This document shows, piece by piece, positions 1 to 7,357 of a stretch of DNA of 34,675 nt. This DNA comes from Streptomyces nanshensis (lineage in GTDB: Bacteria > Actinomycetota > Actinomycetes > Streptomycetales > Streptomycetaceae): assembly GCF_001751255.1 (NCBI RefSeq), contig NZ_LJGW01000149.1, forward strand, positions 215 through 34,889. Direction: 5' to 3'. The position numbers and the translations under genes are program-made. Numbering within the stretch: the stretch's first letter is position 1; each line of letters begins with the position of its first letter. The notes beneath the pieces were generated by a model that was not told where the DNA came from, did no database searches, and saw only the letters and a program-made list of their open reading frames with translations.

Positions 1-414
1 GAGGTCGCCGCGGCGCTGCGGCTGGCGGTGGGGCGCATCGCGCGCCGTGTCCGACAGGCCCACGCCACAGGGGAGTTGACGCTCTCCGAGGTCTCGGTGC
101 TGGCGCGGCTCGACCGGGACGGAGCGGACTCCCCGGGCGCGCTCGCCGAGCTGGAACGGGTGCGCCCGCAGGCCATGGCGTCCACGCTCGCCGCGCTGGA
201 GGAGCGCGGCCTCGTCGCACGGCGGCAGGACGCCAGGGACGGGCGCCGCGTGCTGATGGAGGCGACCGCCGCGGGGCGCGGAGTGCTGGCCGACCGGCGC
301 TCGGAGTCCGTACGGCTGCTGACCGGCGTACTGGAGGAGGAGTTCACCGCGTCCGAGCGGCGCAGGCTGCTCGCGGTGCTGCCGCTGCTCGACCGGCTCG
401 CGGAGCGGCTGTGA
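1..414 (+). CDS. MarR-family transcriptional regulator (5' end missing)
   Basis: The reading frame is open from the first base of the window, so the true start lies upstream; 137 codons are visible. The translation has the winged-helix layout of MarR proteins: a helix-turn-helix near LTLSEVSVLARL, a recognition helix around RPQAMASTLAALEERGLV, then the wing with the diagnostic DxRDGRR motif (QDARDGRRVL), and a C-terminal dimerisation helix. MarR proteins bind short palindromes and are usually released by small phenolic or drug-like ligands. The stop overlaps the GTG of the downstream multidrug transporter by 4 bp, so the regulator is translationally coupled to it and probably controls the operon. 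The ligand cannot be told from sequence. Confidence 0.9.
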   Translation, partial: EVAAALRLAVGRIARRVRQAHATGELTLSEVSVLARLDRDGADSPGALAELERVRPQAMASTLAALEERGLVARRQDARDGRRVLMEATAAGRGVLADRRSESVRLLTGVLEEEFTASERRRLLAVLPLLDRLAERL

Positions 415-2234
415 GCGCGGGAGGTCCGCCGGCGGGAGACGCGGGGCAGGGACACGTGCCGGACCCGGGGCCGGGTCCGCGGCCCTCGCCGGGGGCGGAG
501 CCGGCGGGCGACGGGCGGTACAAGTGGGTCGCGCTGTCCAACACCACGATGGGCGTGCTGATCGCGACCATCGACGGCTCGATCGTGATCATCTCGCTGC
601 CGGCCATCTTCCGCGGCATCGGCCTCGATCCGCTGCTCCCGGCCAACATCGGCTATCTGCTGTGGATGATCCTCGGCTATCTCCTGGTCTCCGCGGTGCT
701 CGTCGTGGTGCTGGGGCGGCTGGGAGACATGTTCGGCCGGGTGCGGATGTACAACATGGGCTTCGCGATCTTCGCGTGCGCCTCGCTGGCCCTCTCCCTC
801 GATCCGCTGAGCGGCGGCGGTGGCGCCCTGTGGCTGATCGGCTTCCGCGTCGTACAGGCCGTCGGCGGGTCCATGCTGACGGCGAACTCGGCGGCGATCC
901 TCACCGACGCCTTCCCCGCCGGACAGCGCGGCATGGCGCTCGGTGTCAACCAGATCACGGCGCTGGCCGGGCAGTTCCTCGGGCTGCTCGCGGGCGGGCT
1001 GCTGGCGGCGGTGCACTGGCGGGCCGTGTTCTGGGTCAGCGTCCCGATCGGGGTGATCGGCACGGTGTGGTCGTACCGCAGTCTGCGGGAGACCGGCTCG
1101 CGCCGGCCGGGGCGCATCGACTGGGTCGGGAATCTGACGTTCACCGCCGGGGCCGGCGGGCTGCTGGCCGCCATCACCTACGGGATCCAGCCCTACGGCG
1201 GGCACTCCACGGGCTGGACCAACCCGTGGGTGGTGGGCGGACTCGTCACGGGCCTGGGGATGCTCGTGGTGTTCTGCGTCGCGGAGACCCGGATCAGGGA
1301 ACCGATGTTCCAGCTCGCGCTGTTCCGCGTACGGGCCTTCGCCGCCGGGAACCTGGCCGCGCTGCTGACGGCGATCGCGCGCGGCGGCATGCAGTTCATG
1401 CTGATCATCTGGCTCCAGGGGATCTGGCTGCCGCTGCACGGCTACGAGTTCGAGAGCACGCCCCTGTGGGCCGGAATCTTCATGCTGCCGCTGACGGTCG
1501 GGTTCCTCGTGGCCGGGCCGATCTCGGGGCATCTCTCCGACCGGTACGGCGCGCGGCTGTTCTCCACGGCGGGACTGATGCTGGTGGCGGGCGCGTTCGT
1601 CGGTCTGCTGGCGATACCGGTCGACTTCCCGTACGGCGTCTTCGCGTGCCTGCTGCTGGTCAGCGGGCTGGGACAGGGGATGTTCTCCGCGCCGAACACC
1701 TCCGCCATCATGGGCAGCGTCGCGCCGGAGCAGCGCGGAGTCGCCTCCGGAATGCGCTCGACGTTCCAGAACTCCGGCACGGCCCTGTCCATCGGGGTCT
1801 TCTTCTCGCTGATGATCTCCGGGCTGGCCGGTTCGCTGCCCGGTGCGCTGGAGGGCGGGCTGCGCGGGCAGGGCGTACCGGCGGGCACCGCCGCGCACGT
1901 GGCCGAACTGCCGCCGGTGAGCACGCTGTTCGCCACCTTCCTCGGCAACAACCCGATCAGCCATCTGCTGGGGCCCAGCGGGGTGCTGGAGAAGCTGCCG
2001 GAGCACAGCGTCGCCACCCTGACCGGCACCCGGTTCTTCCCCGAGCTGGTCTCGGGGCCGTTCCACCACGGGCTCGTCACGGTCTTCAGCATGGCCACGG
2101 CCATGGCGCTCGTCGCCGCGCTCGCCTCCGGGCTGCGCGGGAGCCGCCGCGGGGCCGGGCCGGGCGGGAGTCCGCACGGGCACGACAACACGCAGAAGGG
2201 AAAGGGAACATGGCGAAAAGCGCCCTCCTCGTAA
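411..2234 (+). CDS. MFS multidrug efflux transporter, DHA2 (EmrB/QacA) type
   Basis: A 607-residue integral membrane protein with the roughly 14 hydrophobic segments of the DHA2 drug:H+ antiporters. The first helix carries TTMGVLIATIDGSIVIISLP, matching the D-x-T/S-I-V-N-V-A-like motif of the family, followed by the loop 2-3 motif GRLGDMFGRVRMY. About 45 residues before the first helix are Gly/Pro-rich and soluble. A long loop near residues 470-550, between the last two helices, is typical of EmrB-like members. The GTG start overlaps the stop of the MarR gene (GTGA). The downstream isochorismatase-fold gene begins 25 bp before this stop, so the three genes form one operon. Likely role is proton-driven export of a drug or aromatic metabolite sensed by the MarR protein; the substrate is unknown. 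Confidence 0.92.
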   Translation: MSAGGPPAGDAGQGHVPDPGPGPRPSPGAEPAGDGRYKWVALSNTTMGVLIATIDGSIVIISLPAIFRGIGLDPLLPANIGYLLWMILGYLLVSAVLVVVLGRLGDMFGRVRMYNMGFAIFACASLALSLDPLSGGGGALWLIGFRVVQAVGGSMLTANSAAILTDAFPAGQRGMALGVNQITALAGQFLGLLAGGLLAAVHWRAVFWVSVPIGVIGTVWSYRSLRETGSRRPGRIDWVGNLTFTAGAGGLLAAITYGIQPYGGHSTGWTNPWVVGGLVTGLGMLVVFCVAETRIREPMFQLALFRVRAFAAGNLAALLTAIARGGMQFMLIIWLQGIWLPLHGYEFESTPLWAGIFMLPLTVGFLVAGPISGHLSDRYGARLFSTAGLMLVAGAFVGLLAIPVDFPYGVFACLLLVSGLGQGMFSAPNTSAIMGSVAPEQRGVASGMRSTFQNSGTALSIGVFFSLMISGLAGSLPGALEGGLRGQGVPAGTAAHVAELPPVSTLFATFLGNNPISHLLGPSGVLEKLPEHSVATLTGTRFFPELVSGPFHHGLVTVFSMATAMALVAALASGLRGSRRGAGPGGSPHGHDNTQKGKGTWRKAPSS

Positions 2235-2776
2235 TGGACGTCCAGCGGGGCATCGTCGACCGCTTCGGGGAGGACGGGGGTTATCTGCCGCGTCTGCGCC
2301 GTGCCACGGAGGCCGCACGCGCGGCGGGTACGCCGGTGATCTACGTCGTCATCGGCTTCCGCCCGGGCCACCCCGAAGTGAGCCCCCGTAACAAGTCGTT
2401 CGGCGCGCTGGCGCAGGGCGGCGGCTTCGCCGAGGGCGATCCCGGCGCCGCGATCCACCCGGAGATCGAGCCGGAGCAGGGCGATGTGGTGGTGACCAAG
2501 AAGCGGGTCAGCGCCTTCGCGGGCAGCGATCTGGAGACGGTGCTGCGGGCGGGCGGTGTGGAGGAGCTGGTCCTCACCGGCATCGCCACCAGCGGTGTGG
2601 TGCTCTCCACCCTCCGCCAGGCCGCGGACCTCGACTTCGGCCTGACCGTTCTCGCGGACGGCTGTCTCGACGGGGATCCCGAGGTGCACCGGGTGCTGAC
2701 GGAGAAGGTGTTCCCCCGGCAGGCGGAGGTGACGACGGTCGAGGAGTGGGCGTCGGCGCAGGGCGCGGGGCGGTAG
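2210..2776 (+). CDS. Isochorismatase-fold hydrolase (cysteine hydrolase family)
   Basis: A 188-residue protein of the isochorismatase-like superfamily. The first strand ends in the catalytic aspartate (ALLVMDVQ, D10) and the second catalytic region is VVVTKKRVSAF (K97/K98). The position that holds the nucleophilic Cys in nicotinamidases and N-carbamoylsarcosine amidases reads GIATSGVVLST, with Val130 in its place. This cysteine-free signature is shared by a large subgroup and by true isochorismatases, which do not use a cysteine. The ATG is chosen because a purine-rich Shine-Dalgarno (AGAAGGGAAAGGG) lies just before it; longer in-frame extensions run inside the transporter gene. It is the last gene of the MarR-MFS operon. 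It may modify the exported compound, but the substrate is not predictable. Confidence 0.88.
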   Translation: MAKSALLVMDVQRGIVDRFGEDGGYLPRLRRATEAARAAGTPVIYVVIGFRPGHPEVSPRNKSFGALAQGGGFAEGDPGAAIHPEIEPEQGDVVVTKKRVSAFAGSDLETVLRAGGVEELVLTGIATSGVVLSTLRQAADLDFGLTVLADGCLDGDPEVHRVLTEKVFPRQAEVTTVEEWASAQGAGR

Positions 2777-2898
2777 CGGCCGTCAACGGGGGCCGGGCGG
2801 ACGGGAGTCGAGGCCGGCGTAGGGGGCCGGGACGGAGCTTCGGGGCGTACGGGGGACGTGGCCCCGGGGGCGCGAGTGAGCCGGTCTCGCGGGCGGGG

Positions 2899-2922
2899 CC
2901 CGCCCCTTCGGCCGGGGGCGGG
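2899..2922. terminator. Bidirectional hairpin between convergent genes
   Basis: A perfect 8-bp stem CCCGCCCC/GGGGCGGG with an 8-nt loop (TTCGGCCG) lies between the stop of the isochorismatase-fold gene and the stop of the opposing enoyl-CoA hydratase-like gene, ending 4 bases short of the latter. There is no U-tract, which is common for actinobacterial terminators. An overlapping alternative stem GGGCGG/CCGCCC starts at 2891. Confidence 0.6.
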
Positions 2923-2926
2923 TCCG

Positions 2927-3700
2927 TCAGTCGGGCCACTCCGGAGGGCGCTTCTCCAGGAAGGCCGCCATCCCCTCGCGGGCGCCCGGCAGTTGAGAGG
3001 CGGCGGCCATCACTTCGAGCGCGAGCTGATAGGCGTCGGCCTCGGGCCGGTCGAGCTGGGCGTAGAGGGTCTGCTTGCCGAGCGCCTTGGCGGCGCGGCT
3101 GCCGCGGGTCGCCCGGCCGAGCAACTCCGCGACGGCGTCGTCGAGTTCGGCGTCCGGCACGACCCGGTTGACCAGGCCCCAGTCCGCCGCCGTCGCCGCG
3201 TCGACGGTGTCGCCGGTCAGGGCCATCTCCATCAGCCGCTTCCGTCCGATGGAGCGCGCCACGGGCACCGCGGGCGTATGACAGAACCAGCCGCCCTTGC
3301 CGCCGGGCAGCGCGAAACCGGCGGACTCCGCGGCCACCGCCAGGTCGCACGAGGCGACGAGCTGGCATCCCGCGGCCGTCGCCAGGCCGTGCACCCGCGC
3401 GATCACCACCTGCGGCACGGACTGGACCGTCCGCATCAACTCCGTGCACAGCCGCAGCAGTTCACGGACGCCCACCAGATCGCGGGAGGCGACGTCGCCG
3501 AAGTCGTGGCCCGCGGAGAAGACCGGTCCGTCCGCGGCCAGGACGATGCCCGTCGCGTCGCTGCCGCCGGCCTCGGCGAACGCGTCGCGCAACTCGGCCA
3601 GATGCTCCGCCGTCAGCGAGTTCCGCCGCCGTGCGCGGTTCATCGTGATCGTCACGGTCGCGTCGTCGCGCTTCACCAGGATGTGCTCGTACTCCGCCAC
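2927..3700 (-). CDS. Enoyl-CoA hydratase/isomerase (crotonase fold), ECHDC3-like
   Basis: A 257-residue crotonase-superfamily protein of normal length. The oxyanion-hole regions are present: FSAGHDFGDV (around residue 61) and HGLATAAGCQLVASCDLAVA (around 104). The two glutamates that activate water in classical enoyl-CoA hydratases are replaced: GGCEL reads AAGCQL (Q113), and QPE reads LPG (G133). The segment GGKGGWFCHTPAVPVAR resembles the ECHDC3/EchA subgroup, whose reaction is not well defined. The start is GTG with no convincing ribosome site; a TTACGG element on the minus strand about 8 bases before it suggests a leaderless transcript. Binding of an acyl-CoA is likely; hydration activity is doubtful. 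Confidence 0.88.
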   Translation of the reverse strand: MAEYEHILVKRDDATVTITMNRARRRNSLTAEHLAELRDAFAEAGGSDATGIVLAADGPVFSAGHDFGDVASRDLVGVRELLRLCTELMRTVQSVPQVVIARVHGLATAAGCQLVASCDLAVAAESAGFALPGGKGGWFCHTPAVPVARSIGRKRLMEMALTGDTVDAATAADWGLVNRVVPDAELDDAVAELLGRATRGSRAAKALGKQTLYAQLDRPEADAYQLALEVMAAASQLPGAREGMAAFLEKRPPEWPD

Positions 3701-3711
3701 CGGGCCACCGT

Positions 3712-3736
3712 AACCCGCCCTGTAGCACGGCGGGTT
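3712..3736 (-). terminator. Hairpin between the RibD-like and crotonase genes
   Basis: Perfect 8-bp inverted repeat AACCCGCC/GGCGGGTT with a 9-nt loop, downstream of the RibD-like gene (stop at 3798) and about 12 bp before the start of the crotonase gene. It fits a terminator for the former, though a leader or operator role for the latter is possible. Confidence 0.45.
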
Positions 3737-3797
3737 CGGTCGTTCCGTGCGCCGCTCGTCCGCCCCCGGGATCCGCCGGGCCCGTCCCGTACGCCGG

Positions 3798-4442
3798 TCA
3801 CTTCCGCCAGAACAGATGGTGGCTCACGCCGCTGGGGCTGGGCACGATCTCCAGGTGGTACCGGTCGAGCAGCTCGTCGGGGGTCTCCCACAGCCGCAGT
3901 CCGGTGTCGAGCGTCACCGGCGCGACGGCCACATGCAGGGTGTCGACGAGACCGGCGTCGAGGAACTCACGGACGGTGGTGACCCCGCCGCCGAGCCGTA
4001 CGTCCTTGCCCCGCGCGGCCTTCCGCGCCTGCTCCAGCACGGCGGCCGGTTCGCCGTCGACGAAGTGGAACGTGGTGTCGGAGAGGGTGAACGACGGACG
4101 CGGGTGGTGGGTCAGGACGAACACCGGTGTGTGGAACGGCGGTTCGTCTCCCCACCAGCCGCGCCACTCGTGGTCCTTCCACGGCCCGCGCTGCGGCCCG
4201 AACTTGTTGCGGCCCATGATCTCGGCGCCGATGTTGTGGGTGAAGTCCCGGGTGAAGTAGTCGTCCAGGCCGCGGCTTCCCCCGGGGTCGGTGCGGTTGG
4301 GCCAGCTCGCCGTGGCACCGGCCCAGGCGAACAGCCGCCCGGGGTCGACATGGCCGAACGGCCGCTCGAAGCTCTGCTCCGCGCCCGCGGCGACACCGTC
4401 ACGCGAGACGGTGAAGTTCTGCACTCTCAGTAGCTGGTTCAC
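3798..4442 (-). CDS. Dihydrofolate reductase/RibD C-terminal-domain family protein
   Basis: A 214-residue protein with the DHFR-like fold of the RibD C-terminal domain. The N-terminal strand LLRVQNFTVSRDGVAAG is the usual opening of this group (Q-N-F-T-S-L-D-G type). Further hallmarks are IMGRNKFG after the first helix, PVFVLTHHPRP (the strand after the nucleotide-binding helix) and the glycine-rich VRLGGGVTTVREFLDAGLVDTLHVAVAPV, which contacts NADPH. The GTG start is preceded by a strong AGGAGG at 5-nt spacing; an in-frame ATG-led extension 51 codons longer has no ribosome site. Such proteins are common stand-alone oxidoreductases in Streptomyces with unknown substrates; they are not the main DHFR or the riboflavin enzyme. 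Confidence 0.88.
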   Translation of the reverse strand: MNQLLRVQNFTVSRDGVAAGAEQSFERPFGHVDPGRLFAWAGATASWPNRTDPGGSRGLDDYFTRDFTHNIGAEIMGRNKFGPQRGPWKDHEWRGWWGDEPPFHTPVFVLTHHPRPSFTLSDTTFHFVDGEPAAVLEQARKAARGKDVRLGGGVTTVREFLDAGLVDTLHVAVAPVTLDTGLRLWETPDELLDRYHLEIVPSPSGVSHHLFWRK

Positions 4443-4635
4443 GTGGTCCTCCTGGGGTTGCCGGCAACGGTGGTGACTCCCCGGGCGAGCGAAACTCATC
4501 GGTGGGTCCGCCATGGGCCGGGAGCGGGGGCCGTGCGGCGTGCCGTACTGGCGCCCTGGGGTTCGTACGCGGTGGGGACGGGCGTCACCGCGCACCCGTG
4601 GTCACCGCACAGGCGTCGTCACCGATCAAGCGTCG

Positions 4636-6015
4636 TCACCGTGTCGCGGTCGCCGCCCGTGGAATCGTCCGCTGCCGTGAACTCCCCGCGGACGGCGCGG
4701 AGTCGGAGGCCCCCGCCGCCGTCCCGGACACTCCCGCCGTCCCGTCCGTGTCGTGCGTCTCGCTCGTTCCGTCCACCCGCCCGGGAGTCAGGCACTGGGC
4801 CCCGTCCAGGAGTTCGTCGATCAGCTCGTCCATGCCGATGCGCCGCTCGACCCGGGTGAGTTCGGCCGGGCGGGCGCCGGTGGTGACGCGGCGCGGGGCG
4901 AGCAGCGTGCAGCAGTCCTCGTCCGGCAGGACCGAGATCTCCGCGGTGCCGACGGACCGCGCCTCGTCGATGATCTCCTGCTTCTCCCAGCCCAACAGCG
5001 GGCGCAGCACGGGCAGTTCGGCCGCCTCGTCGACGGTGCCGAGGTTGGTGAGGGTCTGGCTGGCGACCTGCCCGAGGTTGTCCCCGCTGACGAGCGCCTC
5101 GGCGCCCAGCCGCCCGGCCAGCGCGCACGCGGTGCGCACCATCAGCCGCCGCTGTGCGACGACTTGGAGCTTCTCCGCGCCTGCGAGGGCCAACTGCTTC
5201 TGTGCCGTGCCCAGCGCGACGACGTGCAACTGCCCTGCCGGCTGGTAGCGGTTGAGCTCGCGGGCGAGCGCGTACGCCTTGTACGTGGACGACGGATCCG
5301 TGTACGGGGCGCCCGTGAAGTGGACGAAGTCGCAGTGCAGGCCCCTGCGGATCGCCCGGTGCGCGGCCACGGGCGAGTCGTAACCGCCGGAGAGCAGCGC
5401 CAGCGCGCGCCCGCTGGAGCCCACCGGCAGCCCGCTCTGACCGGGGAGGCGGAGCCAGGAGAGATAGCTGTCCTTGCGGGCGACCTCGACGGTGAGATCG
5501 ACGTCCGGCGTGGACAGGTCCACGGGCAGGCCGAGTTCGCGCTGCACACGCGAGCCGACGGCCGCGGAGAGGCGGGAGGAGGTGAGCGGGAAGGTCTTGT
5601 CACGCCGGCGCGCGTGCACGGCGAAGCTGAGGCCGCGACGTGTCTCGCGCAGCGCGCCGAGCGCGTCCACGGCGGCGGCGCCGATGTCGTCCACGGTGGA
5701 GGGCACCCGTAGCGCGGGCTGGACGAGGCTGAAGCCGACGACGCGGCGGGCCCGTTCGACCAGCTCCTCCACCGGCACGCCCTGACCGCCCAGCACCGTC
5801 ACGTTCGGCTCGTACTTGATCCACGTCGAGCCGCCGACGCCGCGCAGCGCCAGCCGCAGATTGCCGTGCAGCCGGTCCTGGAAGGCCGCCTTGTTGCGCC
5901 CCTTCAGGAAGACCTCGCCGTGCTTGAGCAGCACGCACCACCGGTGCCGCGCGAGACCGGGCGCTCCCGTGATCTCCCCGGGCCGGAACGGTGGCGCAGC
6001 GGTCGTGTCCTTCAC
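4636..6015 (-). CDS. thiI: tRNA 4-thiouridine synthase ThiI (no rhodanese domain)
   Basis: A 459-residue ThiI: an N-terminal ferredoxin-like domain starting LLKHGEVFLKGRNKAAF, a THUMP domain around residues 75-180 (LSFAVHARRRDKTFPLTS), then a PP-loop ATPase domain with SGGYDS at 209-214. The cysteine corresponding to E. coli Cys344 is probably in DEDCCTLLAP. The C-terminal rhodanese domain of E. coli ThiI is absent; the tail is a disordered Ser/Thr/Ala stretch, as in the short Gram-positive forms that take sulfur directly from a cysteine desulfurase. Known role: adenylate uridine-8 of tRNA and replace oxygen by sulfur. GTG is chosen because AAGGAGAG lies 4 nt upstream. The in-frame extension to 6222 would run through the riboswitch and is not believed. 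Confidence 0.93.
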   Translation of the reverse strand: MKDTTAAPPFRPGEITGAPGLARHRWCVLLKHGEVFLKGRNKAAFQDRLHGNLRLALRGVGGSTWIKYEPNVTVLGGQGVPVEELVERARRVVGFSLVQPALRVPSTVDDIGAAAVDALGALRETRRGLSFAVHARRRDKTFPLTSSRLSAAVGSRVQRELGLPVDLSTPDVDLTVEVARKDSYLSWLRLPGQSGLPVGSSGRALALLSGGYDSPVAAHRAIRRGLHCDFVHFTGAPYTDPSSTYKAYALARELNRYQPAGQLHVVALGTAQKQLALAGAEKLQVVAQRRLMVRTACALAGRLGAEALVSGDNLGQVASQTLTNLGTVDEAAELPVLRPLLGWEKQEIIDEARSVGTAEISVLPDEDCCTLLAPRRVTTGARPAELTRVERRIGMDELIDELLDGAQCLTPGRVDGTSETHDTDGTAGVSGTAAGASDSAPSAGSSRQRTIPRAATATR

Positions 6016-6078
6016 GGAACTCTCCTTCGCGAGTCGCGTCGCGGCGGACACGGGGGCGAAGGACCGGCCGGCGGTGCG

Positions 6079-6106
6079 CGTACCGCCGCGTCGCCGCGGC
6101 GGTACG
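6079..6106 (-). promoter_or_regulatory. Strong hairpin in the thiI leader, probable expression platform
   Basis: Perfect 11-bp inverted repeat CGTACCGCCGC/GCGGCGGTACG with a 6-nt loop, placed between the cobalamin aptamer and the thiI start. There is no U-tract. Its position suits a terminator or an antisequestering stem switched by the riboswitch; this is inference. Confidence 0.45.
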
Positions 6107-6171
6107 TACCGTGCCGTCGTCCGCGACTCGCCCTCGAAGCCGCCGATGTCACCGCGCGGACGCCCTGCGCG

Positions 6172-6375
6172 GGGCAGCGGCAGGTCTTCGGACTCGTGGG
6201 CGCGCCCGGACACGCCGGACACCTACTGACCGTCGCTTCCCGGCGCAGGGCGCCAGTGCTCGATGACGGTGGTCGTTCCCACTCACCGCTGCGGGGCAGT
6301 CCCGGATTCACACCGGATTCCCTCTTACGACGCGCCTGCCCGGCGGACAGGGCGAACCGGCTGCACGTCCAGCCT
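6172..6375 (-). promoter_or_regulatory. Cobalamin riboswitch upstream of thiI
   Basis: Reading the minus strand, the aptamer has the conserved core of the cobalamin family: AGGGAATCCGGTGTGAATCC (minus strand of about 6304-6323), then GGGACTGCCCCGCAGCGGTGA, later GAGCACTGGCGCC, GCCGGGAAGCGACGGTCAGTA, and the terminal B12-box-like GAGTCCGAAGACCTGCC (about 6179-6195). Order and spacing match the aptamer, so I regard the family call as secure; the outer P1 boundaries are approximate. The next gene downstream is thiI, about 155 nt away. Such RNAs normally switch off B12 transport, B12 synthesis, metE or nrd genes when adenosyl- or methylcobalamin is plentiful. Confidence 0.9.
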
Positions 6376-6429
6376 ACGGAAGCGGGCCGGGGACCGGCGA
6401 ACGAGGACGGTCACCGGCGTACGAGGGGT

Positions 6430-6453
6430 GGGGCGTGCGGCGGCCACGCGCCC
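6430..6453 (-). terminator. Hairpin after the ABC-transporter/methyltransferase operon
   Basis: Stem of 8 bp with a single bulged G (GGG-GCGTG/CACGC-G-CCC) and a 7-nt loop, 8 bases beyond the methyltransferase stop and before the riboswitch. It fits a terminator separating the operon from the thiI leader. Confidence 0.45.
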
Positions 6454-6460
6454 CGAGCCG

Positions 6461-7258
6461 TCAGCGGAGCGCGGCCACCACCGCGTCGCTCGCCGAGCAC
6501 CACACCTGCCGTGCCTCGGCGAAGCCGGCGTCCAGCAGGGCGCGGAGATGCCAGTCGGTGGTGGTGGGCCGGTCGCCCTGCGGCGCGGAGCGGGGCACGG
6601 AGGGGTGGCGGGGGTCGCCGAGGAGGCCGAAGCGGCGGCGGGCCGGTTCGGCGAGCGCCGGGTCGTCGGCCACGGCCCGCCACCACGCGGCCCAGTCCTG
6701 TGCGCCGTCGGCCCGTTCGCGGTCCTTGCGGGCCTCGGTGTGGGCGTGGACCGCGGCGTTGATGCGGGGCGCCGACTCGTCGGTCATGTGGTCCGCGTTA
6801 AGGAAGACGCCGCCGTCCCGCAGCAGCCCGTGCAACTGCCGGTAGAGGGCGGCGAGCGGTTCGGTCTCCAGCCAGTGCAGGGCGGTGGCGGTGAGCACCG
6901 CGTCGTACGAGCCGTGCGGCAGCAGCTCCGGCCAGGACGGGTCGGTGAGGTCGGCCGTCACGAACCGCACGCGTTCGTCGTCCCCGAAGTGGCCCCGAGC
7001 GATGGTGAGAAGGGCCGGGTCCAGATCGACGGCCGTGCTGCGGGCGCCGGGGAACCGGCGCAGCAGCCGGTCGGTGACGGTGCCCGTGCCGCAGGCGAGG
7101 TCGAGGACCAGCGGCTCGCTGCCGACGAGGGCCTCCGCCGTATCCAGCATCACCCGGAACCGCTCCTCGCGGTCGGGCATGTACCACTCCTGCTGTCGGT
7201 CCCAACTGGCCTGCCAGGACTGCCAGTCGGCGTCCGTCGTCGTCGCCGTGTCGGTCAC
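6461..7258 (-). CDS. Class I SAM-dependent methyltransferase
   Basis: A 265-residue Rossmann-fold methyltransferase. Motif I is LVLDLACGTGTVTDRLL (about residues 50-66), followed by the acidic end of strand 2 (STAVDLDPALL), motif II/III FVTADLTDPSW, and motif IV YDAVLTATALHWLE, typical of the methyltransferase-11/25 group (ubiquinone/trans-aconitate type). The GTG start has AGGAGG at good spacing. It lies 99 bp after the ABC ATPase gene on the same strand, so it may be the last gene of the importer operon, or have its own promoter. No substrate is evident. A link to a metal-chelating metabolite is conceivable but only from context. Confidence 0.88.
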   Translation of the reverse strand: MTDTATTTDADWQSWQASWDRQQEWYMPDREERFRVMLDTAEALVGSEPLVLDLACGTGTVTDRLLRRFPGARSTAVDLDPALLTIARGHFGDDERVRFVTADLTDPSWPELLPHGSYDAVLTATALHWLETEPLAALYRQLHGLLRDGGVFLNADHMTDESAPRINAAVHAHTEARKDRERADGAQDWAAWWRAVADDPALAEPARRRFGLLGDPRHPSVPRSAPQGDRPTTTDWHLRALLDAGFAEARQVWCSASDAVVAALR

Positions 7259-7357
7259 GGGTACCTCCTGTGCTCGGTGTTCGGGATGGGTCTCGACAGA
7301 TGCCGGTGTGTGTGGACGTCGTCGGAGGGCGGCTGGGAGCAGCGGCCGGTGCCCGGC

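Noticed and set aside
4613..4641. Direct repeat GCGTCGTCACCG, two copies across the thiI stop
   Set aside because: Only two short copies in CG-rich DNA; no evidence of a function beyond chance.
6016..6222. N-terminal extension of ThiI by 69 codons
   Set aside because: It would translate the end of the cobalamin riboswitch and the leader hairpin. The GTG at 6015 has a strong ribosome site and gives the family's normal N-terminus.
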